Positions 1-6,081 of a stretch of 6,081 nt of DNA are shown here, piece after piece. Location: NCBI GenBank assembly GCA_903872555.1, contig CAIQLE010000040.1, forward strand, positions 1 through 6,081, read 5' to 3'. Under the pieces are notes generated by a model. It had not been told where the DNA came from and searched no databases. It was given only the letters and a program-made list of their open reading frames with translations. The DNA comes from an uncultured bacterium. Its GTDB lineage: Bacteria; Pseudomonadota; Gammaproteobacteria; Burkholderiales; Burkholderiaceae_D. The first letter of the stretch is position 1, and every line of letters begins with the position of its first letter. A program made the translations under genes and the position numbers.

Positions 1-1
1 G

Positions 2-88
2 AAAGCCACACCTGAAAATGCGCGCGTCTATGCAGAGCTGATGCACAGGCAGCTATTTATGCTGATGCAGTTTATACAAGCTGAGTAG
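2..88 (+). CDS. 3' end of an unidentified gene (partial)
   Basis: The last 28 codons of a reading frame that enters from the left edge and ends at TAG (86-88). The C-terminus reads ...YAELMHRQLFMLMQFIQAE, a plausible amphipathic helix. It is the only frame open across this stretch: the other two plus frames and all three minus frames have early stops. I do not recognise the family from so short a tail, and a chance open frame of this length is possible. If real, the gene converges on the DUF971 gene, leaving about 40 nt between the two stops with no clear hairpin plus T-run terminator. Confidence 0.5.
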   Translation, partial: KATPENARVYAELMHRQLFMLMQFIQAE

Positions 89-128
89 ATGTATGCGTCC
101 ATCAACGCGAGCGATCAGGCAATGGGCC

Positions 129-542
129 TTAGTGCGATGCGCAGCCGGCACCTTGCTTGATCATGGGCGCATCACGGCCTGATTCCCGCGTGAACCCTGC
201 GGCCTCCAGTTTTTGCAGATACTCTTCCCACAAGGCGGCCTGATTGATGCACAGCTCGTATAAGAATTCCCAGGTGTAGAGACCACTGTCATGCTCGTCC
301 GAGAACACGGGGCGCACAGCGTAATTGCCTACCGGCTCTATGCCCTTGATTTCAACAAAGCGTTTACCGGTTTGCAGGGTTTCCTGTCCGGGACCGTGGC
401 CGCGCACTTCTGCCGAAGGCGAGAGCACGCGCAGCAATTCTATGGGTAGTGTGTAGACCTGATCATCAAAAGCGATTTCCAGCGTGCGCGATGCTCTGTG
501 CACTGTCAGTGCGCTGGGTATGGGGGAATGCGGAGTGCTCAC
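129..542 (-). CDS. DUF971 (GBBH-like N-terminal domain) protein
   Basis: Small soluble protein of 137 aa made of one DUF971 domain, related to the N-terminal domain of gamma-butyrobetaine hydroxylase but with no oxygenase domain attached. The hallmarks are FDDQVYTLP (residues 25-33), LRVLSPSAEVRGHGPGQ (37-53), GKRFVEI (59-65), PVGNYAVRPVFSD (70-82) and HDSGLYTWEFLYEL (84-97). The biochemical role of stand-alone DUF971 proteins is not settled; in other bacteria the domain occurs fused to Mrp/ApbC-type iron-sulfur carriers, so a link to Fe-S metabolism is conceivable but unproven. The start is GTG, supported by AAAGGA seven bases upstream; the ATG between them leads to a stop after three codons. 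It is the last gene of the cluster, 12 nt after the HIT gene. The cysteine zinc ligands of the eukaryotic GBBH domain are absent from the SPSAEVRG segment. Confidence 0.9.
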   Translation of the reverse strand: MSTPHSPIPSALTVHRASRTLEIAFDDQVYTLPIELLRVLSPSAEVRGHGPGQETLQTGKRFVEIKGIEPVGNYAVRPVFSDEHDSGLYTWEFLYELCINQAALWEEYLQKLEAAGFTRESGRDAPMIKQGAGCASH

Positions 543-549
543 TTGTTCA

Positions 550-555
550 TCCTTT
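550..555 (-). promoter_or_regulatory. Ribosome binding site of the DUF971 gene
   Basis: On the minus strand AAAGGA lies 7 nt before the GTG at 540-542 and shares one base with the TAA stop of the HIT gene (555-557). It is the clearest Shine-Dalgarno in the cluster. It supports the GTG start and suggests that translation of the two genes is coupled. Confidence 0.75.
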
Positions 556-995
556 TAGAGATAGCTGGCCAGACGCTGCTGCATTTTGCTGCGCAATGCC
601 GGCAGGCGCTCGCGCCTGATCTGCAGTGATTCCTCTGTAGGCTGGCGTTGCGCTTCGGCCCACACGGGTGCGGGGTAATGCGCATCATCGGTATAGCGCG
701 GTATGACATGCCAGTGCAGGTGCGGCACGACATTGCCCAGACTGGCGAGATTGATTTTTTCCGGCTGCATGACTTCGCGCACCACATGCTCTACCTGCCA
801 CAGCACATCCATCATGAGCATGCGGTCCAGCTCGATCAGGTCGGTGACTTCCCTGATATGGTCGCGCCAGATGACGCGGCAAAACCCGGGGTAACGGGCA
901 TCGTCCACCAGCACCACGCGAAACTGTACCCCCTGATGCAGCACTTCGCCGCCAGCGGTTTCACACAGTTCGCAGCCTTCGATCACGATACTCAT
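555..995 (-). CDS. HIT family hydrolase
   Basis: Histidine-triad protein of 146 aa, the usual size for a single HIT domain, with no signal peptide or membrane segment. The catalytic triad motif is HLHWHVIPR (H92, H94, H96), preceded by the conserved KINLASLGN (residues 80-88). H96 is expected to be the nucleophile forming a nucleotidyl-histidine intermediate. Family members hydrolyse or transfer nucleotides from dinucleoside polyphosphates or nucleoside phosphoramidates; the substrate here cannot be told. An N-terminal C8-x-x-C11 together with H46 and H92 matches the Cys-Cys-His-His zinc site known in some HIT/HINT proteins (inference). The ATG lies 2 nt after the stop of the upstream oxidoreductase (TAA-GC-ATG), with no good Shine-Dalgarno, so translation is probably coupled to that gene. 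Confidence 0.93.
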   Translation of the reverse strand: MSIVIEGCELCETAGGEVLHQGVQFRVVLVDDARYPGFCRVIWRDHIREVTDLIELDRMLMMDVLWQVEHVVREVMQPEKINLASLGNVVPHLHWHVIPRYTDDAHYPAPVWAEAQRQPTEESLQIRRERLPALRSKMQQRLASYL

Positions 996-997
996 GC

Positions 998-3900
998 TTA
1001 TACCAGCACGCGTTCTATGCCGCCATTATTGGCGCGCGCCACATAATCGGGCATCCAGTTCTCGCCTAGCAGATGACGCGCAATTTCAACCACGATGTAA
1101 TCGGCTTCAGTCGATGAATCATCATCATACCGCTTCAGTCCTTGCAGACAGGACGGGCAGGAGGTCAGGATTTTCACATCACCCTTGAAACCATCGGCGC
1201 GCAATTTGTCAGCACCCTTCACCATCTCGGCTTCTTTGCGGAAGCGTATCTGTGTCGATATATCGGGGCGGCTGATGGCCAGCGTGCCAGACTCACCGCA
1301 GCAACGATCATTCTTTTCTATTTTTTGCTCATCCACGGTGGTGATCAGGCCATTCACGGTCTTCAGCGGATCCTGCAGCTTCATAGGGCTGTGGCAAGGG
1401 TCGTGATACATGTAGCGCGTTCCTTCCACGCCCTCGAGTTTGACGCCCTTCTCCAGCAAAAATTCATGGATGTCGATGATGCGGCAGCCGGGGAAGATTT
1501 TTTCGAACTCATAGCCTTGCAACTGATCGTAGCAAGTGCCGCAGGACACGACGACGGTTTTAATGTCGAGGTAATTCAGGGTATTGGCCATGCGATGGAA
1601 CAGCACACGATTGTCGGTGATGATCTTCTCAGCTTTGTCAAAATCACCCGAACCGCGTTGCGGATAGCCGCAGCATAGATAGCCCGGTGGCAGTACGGTC
1701 TGCACACCGACTTGCCACAGCATGGCCTGGGTGGCCAGACCGACTTGTGAGAACAAACGCTCAGATCCACAGCCGGGGAAATAAAAAACAGCTTCGGTAT
1801 CGGCGGTGGTGGTCTTGGGATCACGGATGATGGGGATAAATTTATTATCCTCAATATCGAGCAAGGCACGCGCTGCTTTCTTGGGCAGATCGCCCGGCAT
1901 TTTTTTATTGATGAAATGGATGACTTGCTCGCGCACCGGCGGCTTGCCGTGGGTGGACGGCGGTGTCTTGGTCTGTTTCTTGGCGAATTTTTTCAGGAAA
2001 TCATGCGCCAGCCGCTGAGCCTTATAACCCCAGCCCATCATGATCTGGCGTGTGGCATTGATGGTGGCCGGATCGGTGGCATTCAGGAAGAACATGGACG
2101 CTGCGGTGCCGGGATTGAATGACTTCTTATCCATCTTGCGCAGCAAGTTGCGCATGTTCATGGAGACATCGCCAAAATCAATATCGACCGGGCAAGGGGT
2201 CAGGCATTTGTGGCAGACGGTGCAATGGTCGGCCACATCTTCGAATTCTTCCCAATGACGGATCGAGACACCACGACGGGTCTGCTCTTCATACAGAAAA
2301 GCTTCCACCAGCAATGAGGTGGCAAGAATTTTATTGCGTGGCGAGTACAGCAGATTCGCGCGCGGCACATGGGTGGCGCAGACGGGTTTGCATTTGCCGC
2401 AACGCAGACAGTCCTTGACGCTGTTGGTAATGGCGCCGATATCGCTCTGTTGCATGATCAGCGATTCATGTCCCATCAAGCCGAAGGATGGCGTGTAGGC
2501 ATTGCGCAAATCAGCATGCAGATCAGGGGCATTCAATAACTTGCCCTTGTTGAAGCGGCCTTCGGGATCGATGCGCTGTTTGTAATCGCGGAATTCACCG
2601 ATCTCTGCTTCGGTCAGGAATTCAAGCTTGGTAATGCCTATGCCATGCTCACCGGAGATGACGCCATTCAGCGAACGTGCCAGTGACATGATGCGGGCGA
2701 CAGCTGCATGGGCTGTCTGCAGCATTTGATAGTCGTCAGAATTGACGGGAATATTGGTGTGCACATTGCCGTCGCCTGCATGCATATGCAGCGCAACGAA
2801 AACGCGGCCGCGCAAGACGCGCTTATGAATCGCCGAGGATTCATCAACGATAGGCTTGAATGCAGCGCCACCAAAAATCTGACGCAGCTGTGCCCGCACT
2901 TCCGCTTTCCATGAAATGCGCAGCGTGCGGTCTTGCAGCAGATCGAAAATAGTCACACCGGGCTGGGCAGCGATGCGTGCTTCGAACTCTGGCAGACGTT
3001 TTTCGTAGCCCAATTCTGTGAGCGTGGAGGTAGCGTTTGCCAGCGTCTCTGCAAAATTCGTCAGCAACCAGGACCAGCGTGCATGCACAGACTTCAGCAA
3101 ACTGCTGGCCTGTGAAACACGATCTTCCAGTAATTCAGCGGAAGGGATTTCAAAGCCCTCGCCATCATCATGCTTGCCCAGAGGCAGATTGCCATGCTCG
3201 AAAAAAGCCGACAGTTCTGTCAGCAGCTTGAGCTTGTTGCTTATGGAAAGCTCGATATTGATACGCTCTATGCCATCGGTATATTCACCCATGCGGTCCA
3301 GCGGTATCACCACATCTTCATTGATCTTGAAGGCATTCGTGTGGCGTGCAATCGCGGCTGTGCGCGCACGATCCAGCCAGAATTTTTTGCGCGCCTCAGG
3401 GCTGACGGCCACAAAACCCTCACCGACCCGGCTGTTAGCTATGCGTATGACTTCCGAGGTGGCGCGTGCTACGGCTTCATCATCATCGCCCACGATATCG
3501 CCGAACAAAGCCATCTTGGGCAGCACACCGCGTTTCGATTTGGTGGCATAGCCGACGGCGCGCAGATAGCGTTCGTCCAGATGCTCCAGTCCGGCCAGTA
3601 TGGCGCCGCCTTTTCTGGTTTCTGCATCCAGAAAATCTTTGATCTCAACGATAGAAGGAATCGCATCGCGCGCCTGTCCGAAAAATTCCAGACACACAGT
3701 GCGCGTGTGCTTAGGCATTTTGTGCAAGATCCAGCGTGCCGAGGTGATCAGACCATCGCAGCCCTCTTTCTGCACACCGGGCAGGCCTGACAGGAATTTG
3801 TCGGTGACATCTTTGCCCAGACCTTCCTTGCGGAATTTCTTGCCGTCGATTTCCAGCACTTCAGTTTTGAAAGGCGTGTTGCGGCGACCGCGCTCGGCAG

Positions 3901-4999
3901 GATGAGTCCATTCAAGTTTGAAGCGCGCCAGTGCCACGTCATGAATCTTGCCGAGATTGTGATCCAGACGGGTGACATCGAGCCAGTCACCATTCGGATC
4001 TACCATGCGCCAGCTGGCCAGATTGTCGAGTGCGGTTCCCCACAACACGGCTTTTTTACCTCCGGCATTCATGGCGATATTGCCGCCTATGCAGGAAGCT
4101 TCTGCTGATGTGGGATCAACCGCAAACACAAAACCGGCTTTTTCAGCCGCATCGGCAACGCGCTTGGTGACCACACCCGCGCCAGAATAAATCGTTGCGT
4201 ATTCGCGTGACACGCCTGGCAAGGTCAGCATTTCGACTTCGCCGAGTGCTTCGAGTTTTTCGGTATTGATGACAGCTGATAAAGGTGTCAGCGGAATTGC
4301 GCCGCCGGTATAACCCGTGCCGCCTCCGCGAGGAATAATGGTCAGGCCGAGTTCTATGCAGGCTTTCACCAGACCGGCCATCTCATCTTCGCTATCCGGC
4401 GTCAAAACTACAAAGGGGTATTCAACACGCCAGTCAGTGGCATCAGTGACATGCGAGACACGCGACAGACCATCGAACTTGATATTGTCGCTGGCGGTAT
4501 AACGGCCCAGCACACGCACAGAACGTTTGCGCAAATCCTGCATCTGTCTGAATTCAGCAGCAAAATCCTGCACGGCTTTTTTTGCCAGTATCAGCAGCGT
4601 ACCGACCTGCTGGCTGCGCTGAACCGATTCGGGATCGGCCTTGTCTTCTGACTCTGCCGACAAACGGCGGCGATCAACTTCACCCAGGCGGTGGTGCAGC
4701 GCTTCGATCAAGGCGTCGCGACGTGTGGGATTGTCGAGCAAATCATCCTGCAAATAAGGATTGCGACGCACCACCCAGATATCGCCCAGGACTTCATACA
4801 ACATGCGTGCCGAACGGCCCGTCTGACGCGCAGAGCGCAGCACGGACAATAAATCCCATGCCGAGTCACCCAGCAGGCGGATCACAATTTCGCGATCAGA
4901 AAAGGAGGTGTAGTTGTAGGGGATCTCACGCAGGCGTGCAGGCTGTGAACCTTCAGGTGCGTCGTTGAGCAAAGCGTGTATGTGCGCGGGGGCGTTCAT
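998..4999 (-). CDS. FAD and iron-sulfur oxidoreductase, DUF3683 family (GlcD/GlcF-like fusion)
   Basis: Predicted cytosolic or membrane-associated 2-hydroxyacid-type dehydrogenase of 1333 aa. In order: an N-terminal DUF3683 region with [17 protein letters not shown] (about 23-39); an FAD_binding_4 domain with [11 protein letters not shown] (223-233) and [14 protein letters not shown] (294-307); an FAD-oxidase C-terminal domain with [10 protein letters not shown] (738-747) and [10 protein letters not shown] (782-791); two 4Fe-4S motifs (C864/867/870/874 and C926/929/932/936); a Lys/Pro-rich linker near 1005-1025; and two CCG domains (C1077, C1109-C1110, C1153, C1156; C1202, C1233-C1234, C1281, C1284). 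Electrons would pass from FAD through the clusters to an unidentified acceptor. It resembles YdiJ (about 1018 aa, reported as a D-2-hydroxyglutarate dehydrogenase) but is longer; the substrate is unknown. No transmembrane helix is seen. The ATG at 4999 gives MNAPAH...; an in-frame TTG at 5011 would add four residues. Neither has a strong ribosome binding site. All cofactor cysteines are intact. Confidence 0.93.
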   Translation of the reverse strand: MNAPAHIHALLNDAPEGSQPARLREIPYNYTSFSDREIVIRLLGDSAWDLLSVLRSARQTGRSARMLYEVLGDIWVVRRNPYLQDDLLDNPTRRDALIEALHHRLGEVDRRRLSAESEDKADPESVQRSQQVGTLLILAKKAVQDFAAEFRQMQDLRKRSVRVLGRYTASDNIKFDGLSRVSHVTDATDWRVEYPFVVLTPDSEDEMAGLVKACIELGLTIIPRGGGTGYTGGAIPLTPLSAVINTEKLEALGEVEMLTLPGVSREYATIYSGAGVVTKRVADAAEKAGFVFAVDPTSAEASCIGGNIAMNAGGKKAVLWGTALDNLASWRMVDPNGDWLDVTRLDHNLGKIHDVALARFKLEWTHPAERGRRNTPFKTEVLEIDGKKFRKEGLGKDVTDKFLSGLPGVQKEGCDGLITSARWILHKMPKHTRTVCLEFFGQARDAIPSIVEIKDFLDAETRKGGAILAGLEHLDERYLRAVGYATKSKRGVLPKMALFGDIVGDDDEAVARATSEVIRIANSRVGEGFVAVSPEARKKFWLDRARTAAIARHTNAFKINEDVVIPLDRMGEYTDGIERINIELSISNKLKLLTELSAFFEHGNLPLGKHDDGEGFEIPSAELLEDRVSQASSLLKSVHARWSWLLTNFAETLANATSTLTELGYEKRLPEFEARIAAQPGVTIFDLLQDRTLRISWKAEVRAQLRQIFGGAAFKPIVDESSAIHKRVLRGRVFVALHMHAGDGNVHTNIPVNSDDYQMLQTAHAAVARIMSLARSLNGVISGEHGIGITKLEFLTEAEIGEFRDYKQRIDPEGRFNKGKLLNAPDLHADLRNAYTPSFGLMGHESLIMQQSDIGAITNSVKDCLRCGKCKPVCATHVPRANLLYSPRNKILATSLLVEAFLYEEQTRRGVSIRHWEEFEDVADHCTVCHKCLTPCPVDIDFGDVSMNMRNLLRKMDKKSFNPGTAASMFFLNATDPATINATRQIMMGWGYKAQRLAHDFLKKFAKKQTKTPPSTHGKPPVREQVIHFINKKMPGDLPKKAARALLDIEDNKFIPIIRDPKTTTADTEAVFYFPGCGSERLFSQVGLATQAMLWQVGVQTVLPPGYLCCGYPQRGSGDFDKAEKIITDNRVLFHRMANTLNYLDIKTVVVSCGTCYDQLQGYEFEKIFPGCRIIDIHEFLLEKGVKLEGVEGTRYMYHDPCHSPMKLQDPLKTVNGLITTVDEQKIEKNDRCCGESGTLAISRPDISTQIRFRKEAEMVKGADKLRADGFKGDVKILTSCPSCLQGLKRYDDDSSTEADYIVVEIARHLLGENWMPDYVARANNGGIERVLV

Positions 5000-5032
5000 C
5001 AGAGGGAACAATGTGCCTGAATCTAAAAAGGC

Positions 5033-5038
5033 ATTTTA
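5033..5038 (-). promoter_or_regulatory. Possible -10 box for the oxidoreductase/HIT/DUF971 cluster
   Basis: The minus strand reads TAAAAT, 5 of 6 matches to TATAAT, 33 nt before the ATG at 4999. Transcription would start near 5026, giving a short leader. No convincing -35 lies 16-18 nt upstream, so this is a weak candidate. The cluster could also be read through from the YqaA gene, because no terminator is visible in the gap at 5000-5126. Confidence 0.25.
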
Positions 5039-5120
5039 ACGTATTGCGATGCACAAGATCGGTGCTTGGCCTTGAACTCTCTGTGGGTTTAGCACAGCTG
5101 CTGCCAGGCGGGATTCAGAA

Positions 5121-5156
5121 CCAGCGCTATAGCCAGTGCTGTATCCAGTGCTGCAT
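5121..5156 (-). repeat. Three 12-bp tandem units at the 3' end of the YqaA-family gene
   Basis: On the plus strand, 5145-5156 (ccagtgctgcat) and 5133-5144 (ccagtgctgtat) match at 11 of 12 bases, and 5121-5132 (ccagcgctatag) matches the second unit at 9 of 12. In the protein the first two units encode M-Q-H-W and I-Q-H-W, and the third begins with the final Leu and the TAG stop. The pattern suggests local duplication followed by decay. Confidence 0.7.
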
Positions 5157-5615
5157 AGCGTGCCAGCTGCCGTCAGGCACGGCCATCAACAGCCAGGTGA
5201 CGCTCAGATAGCGTGCAAATTTACCCAGCGCCATAAACAAGAGACTGGGCCAGAACGGCATTTTTAGCCAGCCGGCCAGCACACACAGAGGGTCACCCAC
5301 CACCGGCACCCATGACAGCAGCAGGGTCTTGGGACCGAAACGCTGCAACCAGCCGAACCAGCGTGTCTGCTGTTCACGGGCAAACGCTTTTTTGGCGCCA
5401 TAACCCATGGCATAGCTGATCGCCCCGCCTGCCGTATTGCCGGCGCTGGCCACCAGTATGGCGGGCCAGAATAAGCCGGGATTGAGCTTGACCAGTGCAA
5501 AGACGGCGGGTTCGGAACCCATGGGAATCAGGGTGGCCGATACCAGCGCCACCACAAATACCGCAGGCAATCCAAGCGAGGGCAGCGCAAGTGCGGTCAA
5601 CAGGGGTGAAATCAC
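5127..5615 (-). CDS. YqaA/DedA-family inner-membrane protein
   Basis: Integral membrane protein of 162 aa from the GTG start chosen here, matching the YqaA (COG1238, SNARE-associated/DedA-like) family. Hydrophobic segments lie at about residues 14-31, 47-71, 97-116 and 122-146. Family-like motifs are SATLIPMGSEP (26-36), ASAGNTAGGAISYAMGYGAKKA (the part from 58 to 77) and LSWVPVVGDPL (100-110). DedA relatives act as phospholipid flippases or membrane-homeostasis proteins; the function of YqaA itself is not established. The open frame extends to a TTG at 5651, but that codon lies upstream of the start expected from the minus-strand TATAAT and would add 12 residues outside the conserved domain. 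A TTG at 5600 is a third option, and none has a strong ribosome binding site. The C-terminus is an odd WHAMQHWIQHWL tail produced by a short tandem duplication. It is divergent from ilvA and lies 127 nt upstream of the oxidoreductase gene on the same strand. Confidence 0.88.
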   Translation of the reverse strand: MISPLLTALALPSLGLPAVFVVALVSATLIPMGSEPAVFALVKLNPGLFWPAILVASAGNTAGGAISYAMGYGAKKAFAREQQTRWFGWLQRFGPKTLLLSWVPVVGDPLCVLAGWLKMPFWPSLLFMALGKFARYLSVTWLLMAVPDGSWHAMQHWIQHWL

Positions 5616-5650
5616 TGAGTCAGTCTGGCATCGTGAGAAGAGAGGGCTCA

Positions 5651-5656
5651 ATTATA
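5651..5656 (-). promoter_or_regulatory. -10 box for the YqaA-family gene
   Basis: The minus strand reads TATAAT, a perfect sigma-70 -10 match. TAGTCA (plus 5675-5680) lies 18 nt upstream and matches TTGACA at 4 of 6 bases. Transcription would start near 5644, giving a leader of about 28 nt to the GTG at 5615 and excluding the TTG at 5651. Confidence 0.5.
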
Positions 5657-5658
5657 AT
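5653..5658 (+). promoter_or_regulatory. -10 box for ilvA
   Basis: A perfect TATAAT overlapping the minus-strand TATAAT by four bases. The best -35 candidate is weak (TCGTGA at 5631-5636, 3 of 6, 16-nt spacer), and there is no extended -10 TG. The predicted transcription start falls at about 5665-5667, at or next to the ilvA ATG, which implies a leaderless or nearly leaderless mRNA. Confidence 0.5.
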
Positions 5659-5666
5659 GAGCCCCT

Positions 5667-6081
5667 ATGAGCACTGACTACCTGAAAAAAATACTGACCT
5701 CGCGCGTTTACGATCTGGCCATCGAAACGCCACTGGAACTTGCCAACACTCTGTCTGAACGCACAGGCAATCGCATTTACTTCAAGCGCGAAGACATGCA
5801 GAGTGTGTTCAGCTTCAAGCTGCGTGGTGCTTATAACAAGATGGCGCACCTGACGCCGGCTCAACTGAAGCGCGGCGTGATCTGCGCCTCGGCCGGCAAT
5901 CATGCGCAGGGCGTGGCGCTGTCGGCCAGGACGCTGGGCTGTAAAGCCGTGATCGTGATGCCGACCACCACACCAGCCGTCAAGATAGATGCGGTGCGCT
6001 CACGCGGCGGCGAGGTGGTGCTGTTTGGTGATTCCTATTCTGACGCTTATCAGCATGCGCTGAAGCTGGAGAAAAAAAACA
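5667..6081 (+). CDS. ilvA: Threonine ammonia-lyase (threonine dehydratase), 5' part
   Basis: PLP enzyme that deaminates L-threonine to 2-oxobutanoate, the first committed step of isoleucine biosynthesis, in the cytosol. The first 138 residues are present, beginning MSTDYLKKILTSRVYDLAIE; the gene runs off the right edge. The family's usual length is about 320-510 aa, and the N-terminal extension and SFKLRGAYNK motif resemble the long biosynthetic IlvA form with a C-terminal ACT-like regulatory domain, though that part is outside the window. K51 in SFKLRGAYNK is the expected PLP-binding lysine, and SAGNHAQG (75-82) is the phosphate and substrate loop. The start is secure: a TGA lies in frame at 5658-5660 and no other start codon lies between. 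No Shine-Dalgarno precedes the ATG. It is transcribed divergently from the YqaA-family gene. Confidence 0.95.
   Translation, partial: MSTDYLKKILTSRVYDLAIETPLELANTLSERTGNRIYFKREDMQSVFSFKLRGAYNKMAHLTPAQLKRGVICASAGNHAQGVALSARTLGCKAVIVMPTTTPAVKIDAVRSRGGEVVLFGDSYSDAYQHALKLEKKN

Larger units (their letters stand above)
5644..5664. repeat. Inverted repeat GGGCTCA-N7-TGAGCCC in the divergent promoter region
   Basis: Perfect 7-bp arms at 5644-5650 and 5658-5664 are separated by ATTATAA, so the dyad is centred on the overlapping -10 boxes. The lack of a following T-run argues against a terminator. The size, symmetry and placement fit an operator for a dimeric regulator, but no protein can be assigned. 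Confidence 0.55.

Noticed and set aside
648..1046. Plus-strand open frame of 132 codons, and a minus frame at 539-787, overlapping the HIT gene
   Set aside because: Both overlap the HIT gene, whose HxHxH motif and length fix the true frame.
1142..1678. Plus-strand open frame of 178 codons opposite the CCG domains
   Set aside because: Antisense shadow of the conserved cysteine-rich region, with no recognisable motif and no ribosome binding site assessed as convincing.
3170..3790. Plus-strand open frame of 206 codons inside the oxidoreductase gene
   Set aside because: It lies fully antisense to a well-supported gene with continuous family motifs, its product shows no recognisable domain, and long antisense frames are expected opposite such coding sequence.
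5091..5104. CAGCTG-centred palindrome downstream of the YqaA-family gene as a terminator
   Set aside because: The stem is short and no T-run follows on the minus strand, so it does not look like an intrinsic terminator.
5657..5677. Mini-ORF ATGAGCCCCTATGAGCACTGA-like frame (MSPYEH) overlapping the ilvA start, as a possible regulatory upstream ORF
   Set aside because: If the TATAAT at 5653-5658 is the promoter, its ATG lies upstream of the transcription start. It also has no ribosome binding site, and its ATG comes from the palindrome.
5652..5903. Minus-strand open frame of 83 codons opposite ilvA
   Set aside because: Antisense to the clear IlvA N-terminus with its PLP lysine motif; no independent support.
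1..6081. Mobile elements, CRISPR arrays, tRNA or rRNA genes, riboswitches
   Set aside because: Coding density is high, the gaps are short, and no transposase, regularly spaced repeats or structured RNA signature was seen.

Overview
This window is ordinary chromosomal DNA of a moderately GC-rich Gram-negative bacterium. The gene set suggests a betaproteobacterium, probably order Burkholderiales, perhaps an Oxalobacteraceae relative such as Undibacterium or Herminiimonas. This rests on remembered protein families and gene order (ilvA beside a DUF3683 flavoprotein, a HIT protein and a DUF971 protein), not on any search. I see no mobile element, CRISPR array, rRNA or tRNA.

Layout from left to right. 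Positions 1-88 hold the 3' end of an unidentified plus-strand gene that converges on the next block. Positions 129-4999 hold a tight three-gene minus-strand cluster, in transcription order: a giant FAD and iron-sulfur oxidoreductase (DUF3683 family, 1333 aa), a HIT-family hydrolase starting 2 nt after its stop, and a DUF971 (GBBH-like N-terminal) protein starting 12 nt after the HIT stop. After a gap of about 127 nt comes a YqaA/DedA-type membrane protein, also on the minus strand. A 51-nt divergent region then separates it from ilvA (threonine ammonia-lyase), which runs off the right edge on the plus strand.

The large oxidoreductase fuses what GlcD and GlcF do as separate glycolate oxidase subunits: an FAD-binding and FAD-oxidase half, two 4Fe-4S motifs and two CCG cysteine-rich domains. 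It resembles YdiJ-type D-2-hydroxyacid dehydrogenases but has an extra N-terminal DUF3683 region. Its substrate cannot be read from the sequence. The spacing suggests it is co-transcribed with the HIT and DUF971 genes, but no shared pathway is evident.

The most notable regulatory signal is between yqaA and ilvA. The palindrome ATTATAAT gives a perfect TATAAT on both strands, inside a perfect 7-bp inverted repeat. This suggests a symmetric bidirectional promoter, a leaderless or nearly leaderless ilvA mRNA, and a GTG start for the YqaA protein. I found no wholly new biological system. The best candidates for a second look are this promoter and the uncharacterised fused oxidoreductase.
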